Both the position numbers and the translations under genes were made by a program. DNA of 64,000 nt from Streptomyces xanthii (GTDB lineage: Bacteria; Actinomycetota; Actinomycetes; Streptomycetales; Streptomycetaceae), in the NCBI RefSeq assembly GCF_014621695.1, contig NZ_CP061281.1, positions 2,790,001 to 2,854,000 of the forward strand, written 5' to 3'. Under the pieces are notes generated by a model. That model was not told the DNA's origin and did not search any database. It worked only from the letters and a program-made list of their open reading frames with translations. Shown here piece after piece: positions 37,080 to 44,543 of this stretch. The number at the start of each line of letters is the position of its first letter. Position 1 is the first letter of the stretch.

Positions 37080-38747
37080 ATGGGGCTCGGTGCGCGAGAC
37101 AACACGAGAACGGTGTTCGGTCCGTTGCAGGCGGACGATCCGCAGGTCGTGGGCGGATACCGGCTGGTGGCACGGCTCGGGGCCGGCGGCATGGGCCGGG
37201 TCTATCTGTCGCACACGCGGGGCGGACGTCCGGTCGCCGTGAAGGTGGTGCGGCCGGAGCTGGCGGACGAGCCGGACTTCCGGAGGCGGTTCGGGCGGGA
37301 GATGGAGGCGGCGCGGCGGGTGCGCGGGGCGTACACGGCCGAGCTGATCGACGGTGACGCGGACGGTACGCCGCCGTGGCTGGCCACGCTGTACGTCCCC
37401 GGCCCCTCGCTCGCGGAGGCGGTGGCGCGGCGCGGGCCGTTGCCGGTGCCCGCGGTGCTGTGGCTGATGGCGGGGGTCGCGGAGGCGTTGCAGGCGGTGC
37501 ACGCGGCGGGGATCGTGCACCGGGACCTGAAGCCGTCGAACGTGCTGCTCGCCTCCGACGGTCCTCGCGTCATCGACTTCGGCATCTCGCTGGCCGCCGA
37601 TCTGACCTCGTACACGGTGACGGGCGCCGCGATCGGTACGCCGCAGTACATGGCGCCGGAGCAGGCGGCCGGGTCGGACGGGGTGACGGCGGCGACGGAC
37701 GTGTTCTCGCTGGGACAGACGGTGGCGTTCGCGGCGCTGGGCGAGCCCTTGTACGGGAGCGGTCCCGCGGCGAGCGTGCTGTACCGGATCGTGCACGATG
37801 CCCCTGATCTGGAGCGGCTGCCGGAGGAGGTGCGGCCGATCCTGGCGCGGTGCCTGGCGGCGGATCCGGCGGAGCGCGCGGATCTGGCGGAGGTCGTGGC
37901 GTGGTGCCGGGAGCGGCTGGGGTCGGAGCCGGAGCCGGTGGCGTGGACGGAGGTCACGGGGCCCGAGCCGACGGTGCCGGGGCCTGCGCCGGTGCCGGTG
38001 CCGGGTGCGGCGGATCCGGCGCAGACGTGGCCGTTGACGGCGCAGGCGCCGCTGGTGATGCCGGATCCGGCGACCTTGCCGGCGCGACAGGAGCCGAAGC
38101 GGCGTACGGCGCTCGTGGCGTCGGCGCTGGTGACAGCCGGGGTGCTGGTGGTGTCGGTGCTGGCGTGGCAGGTGATGGACGGGACGCGGGACGACGGGGC
38201 ACGGTCCGGGACGGGTAAGGGAGCGGGAGCGGGCCCGAGCGCGTCGGCGTCCAAGTCCCCCTCCCCCACGACACCGAGTTCGGGTTCGGGTTCGGGTTCG
38301 GGTTCGGCCGACAGGACGGGCTCTCCGCTGACGAAGGACGAGGCGCCGCGTACGTCGTTCGCCCAGGGGGAGGCTTACCCCCAGGTGTGGCTGGACGCGA
38401 AGAACTCGGTGAACATCCACAAGGAGCCGGCGCAGCTGAAGACGGCGAAGGGCGACATCCGGTTCAGCTGCACCGACAACACGGGCTGCGAGCTGAAGAG
38501 CGACACGAGCGTGTTCGTCCAGAGTTTCGCCAAGCCGGGCGCGGCGACGCGGGACATGTGCGACGTGATGCTGGCGCGCAGCAAGACCCATGTCCTCCCG
38601 CTGGCGGCGTCGGCCAACGGTACGGAGATCTGCGTGAAGCATCGCTCGGGGGATGTCGGGGTGCTGGTGTTGCAGACGAAGTCGACGGCGATGCCGGACA
38701 TCGCGTTCGTGACGGCGGATCTGACGGTCTGGCGCAAGAAGGCGTAG
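37080..38747 (+). CDS. Membrane Ser/Thr protein kinase (PknB-like)
   Basis: 555 residues, divergent from the WXG-type operon (250 bp between starts). The kinase domain spans residues 25-285: P-loop LGAGGMGRVYLSH, VAIK-type lysine in PVAVKVV, catalytic HRDLKPSN near 147, DFGIS and APEQ. A Pro-rich juxtamembrane linker leads to one membrane helix at about 341-362 (ALVASALVTAGVLVVSVLAW). The outer region has a Ser/Gly repeat (SGSGSGSGS) and a cysteine-containing domain (IRFSCTDNTGCELKS). It is not a PASTA-type receptor. The outer domain is a likely sensor. Its position next to the secretion module suggests, but does not show, regulation of it. Confidence 0.92.
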   Translation: MGLGARDNTRTVFGPLQADDPQVVGGYRLVARLGAGGMGRVYLSHTRGGRPVAVKVVRPELADEPDFRRRFGREMEAARRVRGAYTAELIDGDADGTPPWLATLYVPGPSLAEAVARRGPLPVPAVLWLMAGVAEALQAVHAAGIVHRDLKPSNVLLASDGPRVIDFGISLAADLTSYTVTGAAIGTPQYMAPEQAAGSDGVTAATDVFSLGQTVAFAALGEPLYGSGPAASVLYRIVHDAPDLERLPEEVRPILARCLAADPAERADLAEVVAWCRERLGSEPEPVAWTEVTGPEPTVPGPAPVPVPGAADPAQTWPLTAQAPLVMPDPATLPARQEPKRRTALVASALVTAGVLVVSVLAWQVMDGTRDDGARSGTGKGAGAGPSASASKSPSPTTPSSGSGSGSGSADRTGSPLTKDEAPRTSFAQGEAYPQVWLDAKNSVNIHKEPAQLKTAKGDIRFSCTDNTGCELKSDTSVFVQSFAKPGAATRDMCDVMLARSKTHVLPLAASANGTEICVKHRSGDVGVLVLQTKSTAMPDIAFVTADLTVWRKKA

Positions 38748-38847
38748 AAGGACGTACCTGGCGGCCCTGCCGGCACGTGTCGTCAGCGGGAGGGGCCGCA
38801 GACGAAAAGGACGTGCCGGTGAAACGGGGGGCTGTTACGGTCGCGGT

Positions 38848-38907
38848 ATGAGTCAGCGCAGCGAGTTCTTCGTGACGACGACGCCGGAGAGTGTCCCGGT
38901 GTGCTGA
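38848..38907 (+). CDS. Threonine-codon leader peptide of ThrRS-like gene
   Basis: A 19-codon ORF, MSQRSEFFVTTTPESVPVC, with three consecutive ACG (Thr) codons at positions 10-12, ending 22 bases before a U-tailed terminator. The downstream gene is a threonyl-tRNA synthetase paralogue. This is the layout of classical ribosome-mediated attenuation: stalling at Thr codons when charged tRNA-Thr is short would favour read-through. The ribosome-binding site is weak (only a G-run about 17 bases upstream), so translation may begin leaderless. A CCCGG at 38895-38899 could pair with the terminator's left arm and act as part of an antiterminator (inference). Confidence 0.7.
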   Translation: MSQRSEFFVTTTPESVPVC

Positions 38908-38928
38908 CTGGTGTGTGATCGATGGTCT

Positions 38929-38959
38929 GAGCCCGGGGCGAGTGCCCGGGCTCTTTTTT
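38929..38959 (+). terminator. Attenuator terminator upstream of ThrRS-like gene
   Basis: GAGCCCGGG (38929-38937) pairs perfectly with CCCGGGCTC (38945-38953), with a 7-base loop, followed by six Ts. A textbook rho-independent terminator is unusual in Streptomyces 5' leaders. It lies 62 bases before the synthetase start and just after the Thr-rich leader peptide. Confidence 0.85.
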
Positions 38960-39021
38960 GTTGCGCTGTCGCCGACGCTCCGGGTGCTCGTTCCTCAACC
39001 GAGTGAAGTGAGGGGAACGTC

Positions 39022-40242
39022 GTGGAGCAGCGGAAGAGCGGGCGTGAGCTGGGGTTGTTCGGGACCGATCCGTTGATCGGGGCCGGGCTGCCGTACTGGC
39101 TGCCCGACGGGGCCGTCGTGCGGCACGCGCTGGAGGAGTACGTGCGGGAGGCCGAGCGGCGGGCGGGGTACCGCCACGTGTATTCGCCGGTGCTCGGCAA
39201 ACGGGAGCTGTACGAGATCTCGGGGCACTGGGATCACTACAGCGAGGACATGTTTCCGCCCATGGAGGTGGGCGGGGAGGAGTTCGTGATGCGGCCGAGT
39301 CTGTGTCCGCATCACGCGGTGATGTACCGGAGCCGGGCGCACAGCTATCGGGAACTGCCTTTGCGGATGGCCGAGTTGGGGGCCATGTACCGGGCCGAGC
39401 TGTCCGGTGTGCTGGGCGGGCTGAACCGGGTGCGGGCCATTCACCTCAACGACGCGCACATCTTCTGCACCCTGGAGCAGGTGGAGGACGAGGCTCGGGG
39501 CGCGCTGGAGATGATCAGGGAGGCTTACGCCGCGCTCGGGATCAGCGCGGTGCGGTACCGGCTGTCGCTTCCGGGTGCTGGGGGCAAGTACGTGGCCGCT
39601 CCCGAGAAGTGGGAGCGGGCCACCGCGTTGCTGAAGAGCGTGCTGGAGCGGTCGGGGGTGGCGTACGAGGCCGAGGAGGGCGAGGCCGCGTTCTACGGGC
39701 CGAAGATCGACGTGCAGGTCGAGGACCGGGCGGGGCGGGAGTCGACCCTGTCCACCGTGCAGGTCGACTTCCACCAGCCCGAGCAGTTCGACCTGCGCTA
39801 CGTGGGACCGGACGGCGCCCGGCACCGGCCCGTCATGGTCCACCGCAGCATCATCGGCAGCGTGGAGCGCGCCGTCGCGCATCTCGTGGATGTGCACGGG
39901 GGCGCTTTCCCGGCGTGGATGGCGCCGAGCCAGATCGTCGTTCTGCCCGTCTCCGAGGGCGAGTTCGCCTACGCGGAGGCGTTCGCGGAACGGTGCCGTG
40001 CCGAGCGCGGGCTCCGGGTGGAGGTCGCCGGGCCCGAGCTCGGGAGCCTGGGCGCCCGGATCCGGAACGCCCGGCTCGTCCCGTACCAGGCGGTCGTCGG
40101 CGCGAAGGAGGCCGATGCCGGGCAGGTCGCGCTGCGGCTGCGCGACGGGCGGCGGCTCGATCCGCTGCCCGCCGCCGAGGCCCTCGACCGCATCGGCTCC
40201 CTCGTCGCCGGCCACAGCACCGAACTCTGGCCCTCGGCCTGA
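39022..40242 (+). CDS. Free-standing ThrRS-like catalytic core (lacks TGS and editing domains)
   Basis: 406 residues, GTG at 39022 with GAGGGGAAC upstream. It contains only the class II catalytic core and anticodon-binding domain of threonyl-tRNA synthetase; the usual N-terminal TGS and editing domains (about 240 residues) are absent. Zinc ligands align: Cys95 (PSLCPHH), His146 (NDAHIFC) and His274 (MVHRSIIGS). Motif 2 diverges, with RAELSGVLGGLNRVRAIH in place of the usual RNEPSGALHGLTRVRGFT. Motif 3 is GSVERAVAHL. It could be a second, regulated or drug-resistant synthetase, or a ThrRS-derived enzyme. The Thr attenuator suggests it responds to shortage of charged tRNA-Thr. Confidence 0.85.
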   Translation: MEQRKSGRELGLFGTDPLIGAGLPYWLPDGAVVRHALEEYVREAERRAGYRHVYSPVLGKRELYEISGHWDHYSEDMFPPMEVGGEEFVMRPSLCPHHAVMYRSRAHSYRELPLRMAELGAMYRAELSGVLGGLNRVRAIHLNDAHIFCTLEQVEDEARGALEMIREAYAALGISAVRYRLSLPGAGGKYVAAPEKWERATALLKSVLERSGVAYEAEEGEAAFYGPKIDVQVEDRAGRESTLSTVQVDFHQPEQFDLRYVGPDGARHRPVMVHRSIIGSVERAVAHLVDVHGGAFPAWMAPSQIVVLPVSEGEFAYAEAFAERCRAERGLRVEVAGPELGSLGARIRNARLVPYQAVVGAKEADAGQVALRLRDGRRLDPLPAAEALDRIGSLVAGHSTELWPSA

Positions 40243-40428
40243 CTACGGCGCGGGCGGCAGCAGTTCCAGGGGGTCGATCAGGGGCGGGTAGTGCCGCGCG
40301 CAGTCCGGGCACGCGTACACGTTGAATCCGGGGCCCGTCGGCGCGAACACCTCGTGGACCAGTACGGGGTCGGACGTGAGCCGCTCGCAGCGGGCACACA
40401 TCCGTACCGGGCGGCGGGGCTCGCTCAT
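40243..40428 (-). CDS. Small zinc-ribbon-like protein
   Basis: 61 residues. Cys-x2-Cys pairs at 11-14 (MCARCERL) and 40-43 (ACPDCARHY) look like a zinc ribbon. It starts within the stop of the upstream gene (ATGA overlap) and ends immediately beside the convergent ThrRS-like stop. Not recognised as a named family. Small cysteine-pair proteins of this type accompany GntR-regulated plasmid and integrative-element operons, so an element remnant is possible. Confidence 0.6.
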   Translation of the reverse strand: MSEPRRPVRMCARCERLTSDPVLVHEVFAPTGPGFNVYACPDCARHYPPLIDPLELLPPAP

Positions 40429-40709
40429 CGGGTGCCCCCGTGGATCAGCTCCAGGCGCGGGCCCACGTCGATCCCGATCGTGGCCAGATACAGCGCGCGC
40501 CGCCGTTCTCGTTGACGGCGGCGCTCGGTCGGCGTCAGGACGTACGGGCGGACCAGCGGGTGCGCGGCGCCGTCGAGCCGTTCGGTGTGGCGGTACGGGG
40601 GCGGTGGTGTCGGCGGGGCGGTGACGGTGGTTGCGCGGTGCCGTCCGGCGGGTGCGGGCAGGATGAGGCGTAGGACCCATGCGAGGGCCCTGAGGGTAAG
40701 GTCGAACAC
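40425..40709 (-). CDS. Small hypothetical protein, membrane-anchored
   Basis: 94 residues from the GTG at 40709, with GTAGGAG about 8 bases upstream. Residues 1-20 (VFDLTLRALAWVLRLILPAP) form one amphipathic or membrane helix. A Pro-rich stretch and a basic helix (TPTERRRQRERRRALYL) follow. Not recognised. It is coupled to the zinc-ribbon gene by a 4-bp overlap and divergent from the GntR gene, with the TGCATA-type palindrome between them. Confidence 0.55.
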   Translation of the reverse strand: MFDLTLRALAWVLRLILPAPAGRHRATTVTAPPTPPPPYRHTERLDGAAHPLVRPYVLTPTERRRQRERRRALYLATIGIDVGPRLELIHGGTR

Positions 40710-40795
40710 GCTGACGCTCCTACAGGTAAGCGTTGGCCATGCCCCGGGACGGTTGCAGCCGTCGCCGGGGTCTCTTCGTGCCACGGTAGTACACG

Positions 40796-40809
40796 TGCAT
40801 ATCTATGCA
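40796..40809. promoter_or_regulatory. Candidate GntR operator
   Basis: TGCATATCTATGCA is a perfect 6+6 palindrome with a 2-base spacer, in the AT-rich divergent promoter region between the small-gene pair and the GntR gene. The binding protein is inferred from position. Confidence 0.55.
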
Positions 40810-40867
40810 TAGCGGCATGACGCTTCTTCGATATACACGCAGGTCAACGATGTCGTACGTTGTTCGA

Positions 40868-41158
40868 ATGGCAGGAAACTCGGGGCGGAACCACCCGCCT
40901 ATCGACCCGAACAAGATCGCCTACATCTACATGCAGGTCGCCGACCACATTGCCGGTCAGGTCGCCGACGGCACACTGAGGCCGGGCTCGCGCCTGCCCG
41001 GAGAGCGCGAGATGGCCGAGGAGTACGGCGTCGCCTTCCTGACCATTCGGCGCGCGATGAAGGAGCTCCGCGAGCGCGGAATCGCGGTGACGCTCCCCTC
41101 GAAGGGCACCTTCATCGCTTACCCAGAGACCGAGGAAGACTCAGCTCAGGACAGCTGA
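40868..41158 (+). CDS. Short GntR-family regulator without effector domain
   Basis: About 96 residues. A single winged-helix domain (IAYIYMQVADHIAGQVADG, PGSRLPGEREMAEEYGVAF, LTIRRAMKELRERGIAV) fills it, with only a short C-terminal tail. An ATG at 40850 is an alternative start; both have weak ribosome-binding sites. Effector-less GntR proteins of this size (as in pSAM2-like elements) act as simple repressors. It overlaps the convergent GNAT stop by 18 bp. The AT-rich promoter region differs from the surrounding DNA and suggests transfer. Confidence 0.82.
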   Translation: MAGNSGRNHPPIDPNKIAYIYMQVADHIAGQVADGTLRPGSRLPGEREMAEEYGVAFLTIRRAMKELRERGIAVTLPSKGTFIAYPETEEDSAQDS

Positions 41159-42121
41159 AGCCCAGGTCATATTGATCGCCCGCTCGAAATTGACGTACCC
41201 GGCGCGACGGAACGCGGCGGCCATTGGCACGTTGCCGAGATCGGTCGCGGCACGGACGCGCGGGACGTCCTGCTCTGCGAGGACCCGCGTGCCCTCGGCG
41301 AGCAGCTCGTCGATGTAGCCCCGGCCGCGATGGGCGGGCAGGACGGCGATGTAGGCGATCGTGGCGTTGTAGCCGTTGTGGGCGGGGATGACGAAGCCGA
41401 CGGGTTCGCCGTCCGGGAGTTCGGCGATCCGCCACCAGTCACGGGGACTGGAGTAGTGGGCGAACTCCTCCTCGTAGTGCGCGGTGGCCGCCTCGCGCGG
41501 TGACATCCGGGTGAGGTCGTCGCGGCCGTGCGCGTCGAGGGTGCCGTCGAGGACGGCGGTCATCAGGTCGATGAGTTCGGCGGGGTCGTCGGGGTTCTTG
41601 AGCGGGCGGAACGTGAGGCGGTCGCCGGGCGGGGCGATCTCCGTGCCCGGCTTCCATTCGAGGCGGAGCCGTTCGACGAAGAGCTGGGCTCCCGTGCGTT
41701 CGGCGACCGTCATGCGGTCCTCGACGGCTCGGCGGGCGGCCGGGTCCTCGCGCCAGTCCGGCGGGATGAAGCGGCCGTACTCGGGGTGCGTGGAGCCGGG
41801 GGTGAGCGTCGCGGCGGTGGCGGTGCGCAGGAGGCGTTCGCCGATGTCGAGACGTTCGGCCTCGGGGAGGCTGTCGTCGAGGTCGAGGATGTCGAGCAGT
41901 TGCGGGGCGTCGCCGTCCGGGCGGCTCCACCAGGCGAGGCGGGCCAGAAGACGGTCACCGCGCAGGGCGACCCACATCCACTCGGGCCGGCGGCGGCCCT
42001 CGGTGAGGTCGTCGGCCAGCTCGTGGTTGATGACGTAGGGGAAGCGGGTGAAGAGGTCGAGCTCGTCGGCGCCGGTGATCGGGCGCAGGGTCAGGGCAGG
42101 GTCGTGCTGAAACTCGGTCAA
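41141..42121 (-). CDS. GNAT-family acetyltransferase, two-domain
   Basis: 326 residues, TTG start at 42121 with GGAG seven bases upstream. The C-terminal domain carries the acetyl-CoA loop VLPAHRGRGYIDELLAEG (R-x2-G-x-G/A) and the LGNVPMAAAFRRAGYV end. The N-terminal half looks like a diverged second GNAT unit, as in MshD and similar tandem enzymes. The acceptor substrate is unknown. The 240 bases upstream contain a micro-ORF with a strong ribosome-binding site and a perfect palindrome. Confidence 0.85.
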   Translation of the reverse strand: MTEFQHDPALTLRPITGADELDLFTRFPYVINHELADDLTEGRRRPEWMWVALRGDRLLARLAWWSRPDGDAPQLLDILDLDDSLPEAERLDIGERLLRTATAATLTPGSTHPEYGRFIPPDWREDPAARRAVEDRMTVAERTGAQLFVERLRLEWKPGTEIAPPGDRLTFRPLKNPDDPAELIDLMTAVLDGTLDAHGRDDLTRMSPREAATAHYEEEFAHYSSPRDWWRIAELPDGEPVGFVIPAHNGYNATIAYIAVLPAHRGRGYIDELLAEGTRVLAEQDVPRVRAATDLGNVPMAAAFRRAGYVNFERAINMTWASAVLS

Positions 42122-42172
42122 GGCACACTCCGTGAAAGGCGCCTGTCCGTACCGGGGTTCCAGCTGGTGTGC

Positions 42173-42187
42173 CGTCTGACTCAGACG
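42173..42187. promoter_or_regulatory. 15-bp perfect palindrome overlapping a micro-ORF stop
   Basis: CGTCTGA-C-TCAGACG. The single-base centre makes an RNA hairpin unlikely, so a DNA operator for the GNAT transcription unit is the better reading. It overlaps the stop codon of the 21-codon upstream ORF. Confidence 0.5.
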
Positions 42188-42246
42188 TGCTGGGCGGTGC
42201 CCCGGAAGGACGTGAGCGCGATGATCGTGCGGGTCGAGACGTCCAT
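42181..42246 (-). CDS. 21-residue upstream ORF (candidate leader peptide) of GNAT gene
   Basis: ATG at 42246 preceded by GAGGAGGG at ideal distance, one of the best ribosome-binding sites in the window. It encodes MDVSTRTIIALTSFRG plus five residues and stops 60 bases before the GNAT TTG start. The weak start of the main gene after a strongly translated micro-ORF suggests regulation through leader translation, or re-initiation. No run of one amino acid is obvious. Confidence 0.5.
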   Translation of the reverse strand: MDVSTRTIIALTSFRGTAQHV

Positions 42247-42364
42247 CGCTTATCCCTCCTCGTGCTTCGCGTTCGGCCGTGCGGGCCGCGTCGTCGATCT
42301 TTCTACGTGACGGCGCGGCCCGGCCACAACCCCTTTTCCGGGGGCGGTGGTTCGGTTCGGCGTT

Positions 42365-43228
42365 TCAGTCGGACAGGCCGCGCAGGAAGTCGCGGATGAG
42401 GCCCGCGCTCTGCTTCAGGCGGGTGGTGAGCGGGAAGTGGCCGGCGTCGAGGAGGTGGACGCGGGCGTTCTTCAGGTCGCGGGTGAAGGCTCGGGCGCCG
42501 TCCGGGCCGAAGATGTCGTCGCCCCGGCCCCACGCGGCGAGCAGCGGCGGCTGGTGCACGCGCAGGTACTCCTGCCACTGCGGGTACTGGCCCGGGTTGG
42601 TGCCGTAGTCGAGGAACAGGTCGAGCTGGATCTCCTGGTTGCCGGGGCGGTCGAGGAGGGCCTGGTCGTGCACTTCGAGGGCCGGGTCGACGAGCGTGGG
42701 GTCGGGGACGCCGTGGGTGTACTGCCAGTGGGTGGCGTCGCGGGTGAGCAGGGCGCGCAGCGCGTCCCGGCGGTCGGCGTTCGCGGGCTCGGCCCAGTAG
42801 GCGCGGATGTCCTTCCAGAAGGGCGTGAACCCGTCCTCGTACGCGTTGCCGTTCTGGGTCACGAAGCCGGTGACGCGCTCGGGGTGGCGCAGGGCGAGGC
42901 GGAAGCCGACGGGGGCGCCGTAGTCGTGGACGTAGAGGGCGTAGCGCTGGACGCCGAGCTGTTCGAGGAGGGCGTCGACGATGTCGGTGAGGTGGTCGAA
43001 GGTGTACGGCCAGGACGCGGGGTCGGGGGCCGAACTCAGGCCGAATCCCGGGTAGTCGGGGGCGATCAGGTGGAACTCGTCGGCCAGCTCGGCCATGAGC
43101 GGCCGGTAGCCGACGGACGAGGTCGGGAAACCGTGCAGGAGCACCAGGGTGGGGGCGGCGGGGTCACCGGCCTCCCGGTAGAAGACGTCGAGGCCGTCGA
43201 TGCGGGCGGTGCGGTTGCGGATCTCCAT
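42365..43228 (-). CDS. Alpha/beta hydrolase (haloalkane dehalogenase/epoxide hydrolase type)
   Basis: 287 residues from ATG 43228. HGFPTSSVGYRPL contains the oxyanion hole. The nucleophile elbow VHDYGAPVG places an Asp where serine esterases have Ser, as in haloalkane dehalogenases and epoxide hydrolases. The C-terminal DAGHFPLTT carries the catalytic His. Cytosolic, no signal peptide. Divergent from the CGNR regulator with about 120 bases between starts, which suggests regulator and target gene. Confidence 0.9.
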   Translation of the reverse strand: MEIRNRTARIDGLDVFYREAGDPAAPTLVLLHGFPTSSVGYRPLMAELADEFHLIAPDYPGFGLSSAPDPASWPYTFDHLTDIVDALLEQLGVQRYALYVHDYGAPVGFRLALRHPERVTGFVTQNGNAYEDGFTPFWKDIRAYWAEPANADRRDALRALLTRDATHWQYTHGVPDPTLVDPALEVHDQALLDRPGNQEIQLDLFLDYGTNPGQYPQWQEYLRVHQPPLLAAWGRGDDIFGPDGARAFTRDLKNARVHLLDAGHFPLTTRLKQSAGLIRDFLRGLSD

Positions 43229-43260
43229 GATCAGATTCCAACCATCTAAATCGGTTTTGC

Positions 43261-43330
43261 CGGTTGAACCGCGGCAGGGCGACAGTAGCCCGCACTCCGC
43301 CAACCGGTCAACGGGCTTTTAACGGTTGAG
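43261..43330. promoter_or_regulatory. Cluster of CGGTT/AACCG inverted repeats (candidate CGNR operator)
   Basis: CGGTTGAACCG (43261-43271) is an exact palindrome. Related half-sites follow at 43301-43314 (caaccggtcaacgg) and 43321-43330 (aacggttgag), and tcggtttt lies just before. These lie in the divergent promoter region between the hydrolase and the CGNR gene. Confidence 0.6.
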
Positions 43331-43348
43331 CTTGGTTAGGATGGGGTC

Positions 43349-43861
43349 ATGCAGAGACCGCTCACGGGTGAACCGCTGGCATTGGACCTGGTCAACACCG
43401 CATGGGTCGACCAGGGGCAGCCCTTCGACCTCTTCGAGGAACCGGGCGCTCTGGACGGCTGGCTCGCCGAACACGGGCTGACGCCGCGCACGTCGCAGGC
43501 TCTGGAGCCGTTGCTCCTTGCCCGCACGGCACTGCGGGCTGCCCTCGCCGGGGACTCCGGCCCGCTGAACGACGTCCTCCGGCACGGGGCGCGGCGGCCC
43601 CTCCTGGACGAGGACGGCCGGCCCGCCGAACGGCTCGTACTGGACTCCCCCGAGTGGGAGCCCGCCTGGCGCGCGGCCGCCGACTACGTCCGGCTGCTCG
43701 GCGAACGCCCCGAGCGCGTCCGCAAGTGCGCCAACGAGGTCTGCGTGCTCTGGTTCCACGACGTCAGCAAGAACGGGCGGCGGCGCTGGTGCTCCATGGA
43801 AGGGTGCGGGAACCGCGCGAAGACGACGCGGTACCAGGCACGGCACCGCGTCGGGGAATGA
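43349..43861 (+). CDS. ABATE/CGNR zinc-finger stress-type regulator
   Basis: 170 residues. An N-terminal ABATE domain (LALDLVNTAWVDQGQPFDL) is followed by a C-terminal CGNR zinc finger. Its Cys-x4-Cys pair CANEVC and Cys-x4-Cys CSMEGC run directly into GNRAKTTRYQAR, and this basic end contacts DNA. Members regulate a neighbouring gene. Here the divergent hydrolase is the clear candidate, with inverted repeats between them. The stop is 22 bp from the convergent OmpA gene. Confidence 0.9.
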   Translation: MQRPLTGEPLALDLVNTAWVDQGQPFDLFEEPGALDGWLAEHGLTPRTSQALEPLLLARTALRAALAGDSGPLNDVLRHGARRPLLDEDGRPAERLVLDSPEWEPAWRAAADYVRLLGERPERVRKCANEVCVLWFHDVSKNGRRRWCSMEGCGNRAKTTRYQARHRVGE

Positions 43862-43883
43862 GTCGTCCCGGTCCGCCCGGGGC

Positions 43884-44543
43884 TCACCCGCTCTTCGGGA
43901 ACGAGACCTCCACGCGGCGGTTCTTCTTGCGGCCCTCTTCCGTGCCGTTGTCCGCGATCGGGTAGTCCTCGCTGTAGCCCCGCACCTGGAAGGTGAGGTC
44001 GCCGCCGTTCGCGCCGAGCGCCGTCTGGAGGGCGTCGTGGACCGCCTCCGCTCGCTGCTTGGACAGCTTGAGGCCGTGGGCGTACGAGCCCAGGTTGTCC
44101 GTGAAGCCGAAGACTCTGACCGTGCCGGCCTTCTGGGTGTTGATCTCGTCCGCGATCGCCTGGATACGGGACTTCGCGTGCGGGTTCAGCTTCGCGCTGT
44201 CCTTCGGGAACAGGACCTCCGCCTGGAGCGCGAACGTCACGTCCTCGTTGGTGTCCGTCCGCCGCTCGTCGCCGGACAGGTCCTCCACGACGGACTTGAT
44301 GTCCAGCACCTTGGCGGGGGCCAGGGTGGCACCGTCCGCCAGCTTCAGGCCGGGGCTGTTGGCGTCCACCTGCGGGGGTGGGCTCGTGCTCGTGCTGCCC
44401 GGCGGGGCGGAGGCGCCGCCCGGCTCGTCATCGGCGTGGGCCGTACCCGTGGCGGTGCCGGTGGCCAGGAGGGCGGTGGCGGCGGTCAGCGCGGCCGCGG
44501 CGGCCAGGCGCCGGTGCGGTCCGATCCGGCTCGGGCTCATCAT
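43884..44543 (-). CDS. OmpA/MotB-type peptidoglycan-binding secreted protein
   Basis: About 219 residues from ATG 44543 (a second ATG is adjacent), overlapping the lipoprotein stop by 4 bp. A signal peptide (LAAAAALTAATALLATG) ends near residue 40. Low-complexity Ser/Pro follows, then the OmpA domain from about residue 95: LFPKDSAKLNPHAKSRIQ, VFGFTDNLGSYAHGLKLSKQRA and GRKKNRRVEVSF, with the Asp/Arg pair that binds diaminopimelate. It should anchor to peptidoglycan. It closes the Tad pilus locus and may tether the machine to the wall. Confidence 0.9.
   Translation of the reverse strand: MMSPSRIGPHRRLAAAAALTAATALLATGTATGTAHADDEPGGASAPPGSTSTSPPPQVDANSPGLKLADGATLAPAKVLDIKSVVEDLSGDERRTDTNEDVTFALQAEVLFPKDSAKLNPHAKSRIQAIADEINTQKAGTVRVFGFTDNLGSYAHGLKLSKQRAEAVHDALQTALGANGGDLTFQVRGYSEDYPIADNGTEEGRKKNRRVEVSFPKSG

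Noticed and set aside
38278..38312. Telomere-like (ggttcg)n run
   Set aside because: It codes a Ser/Gly linker in the outer part of the kinase and is explained by the protein.
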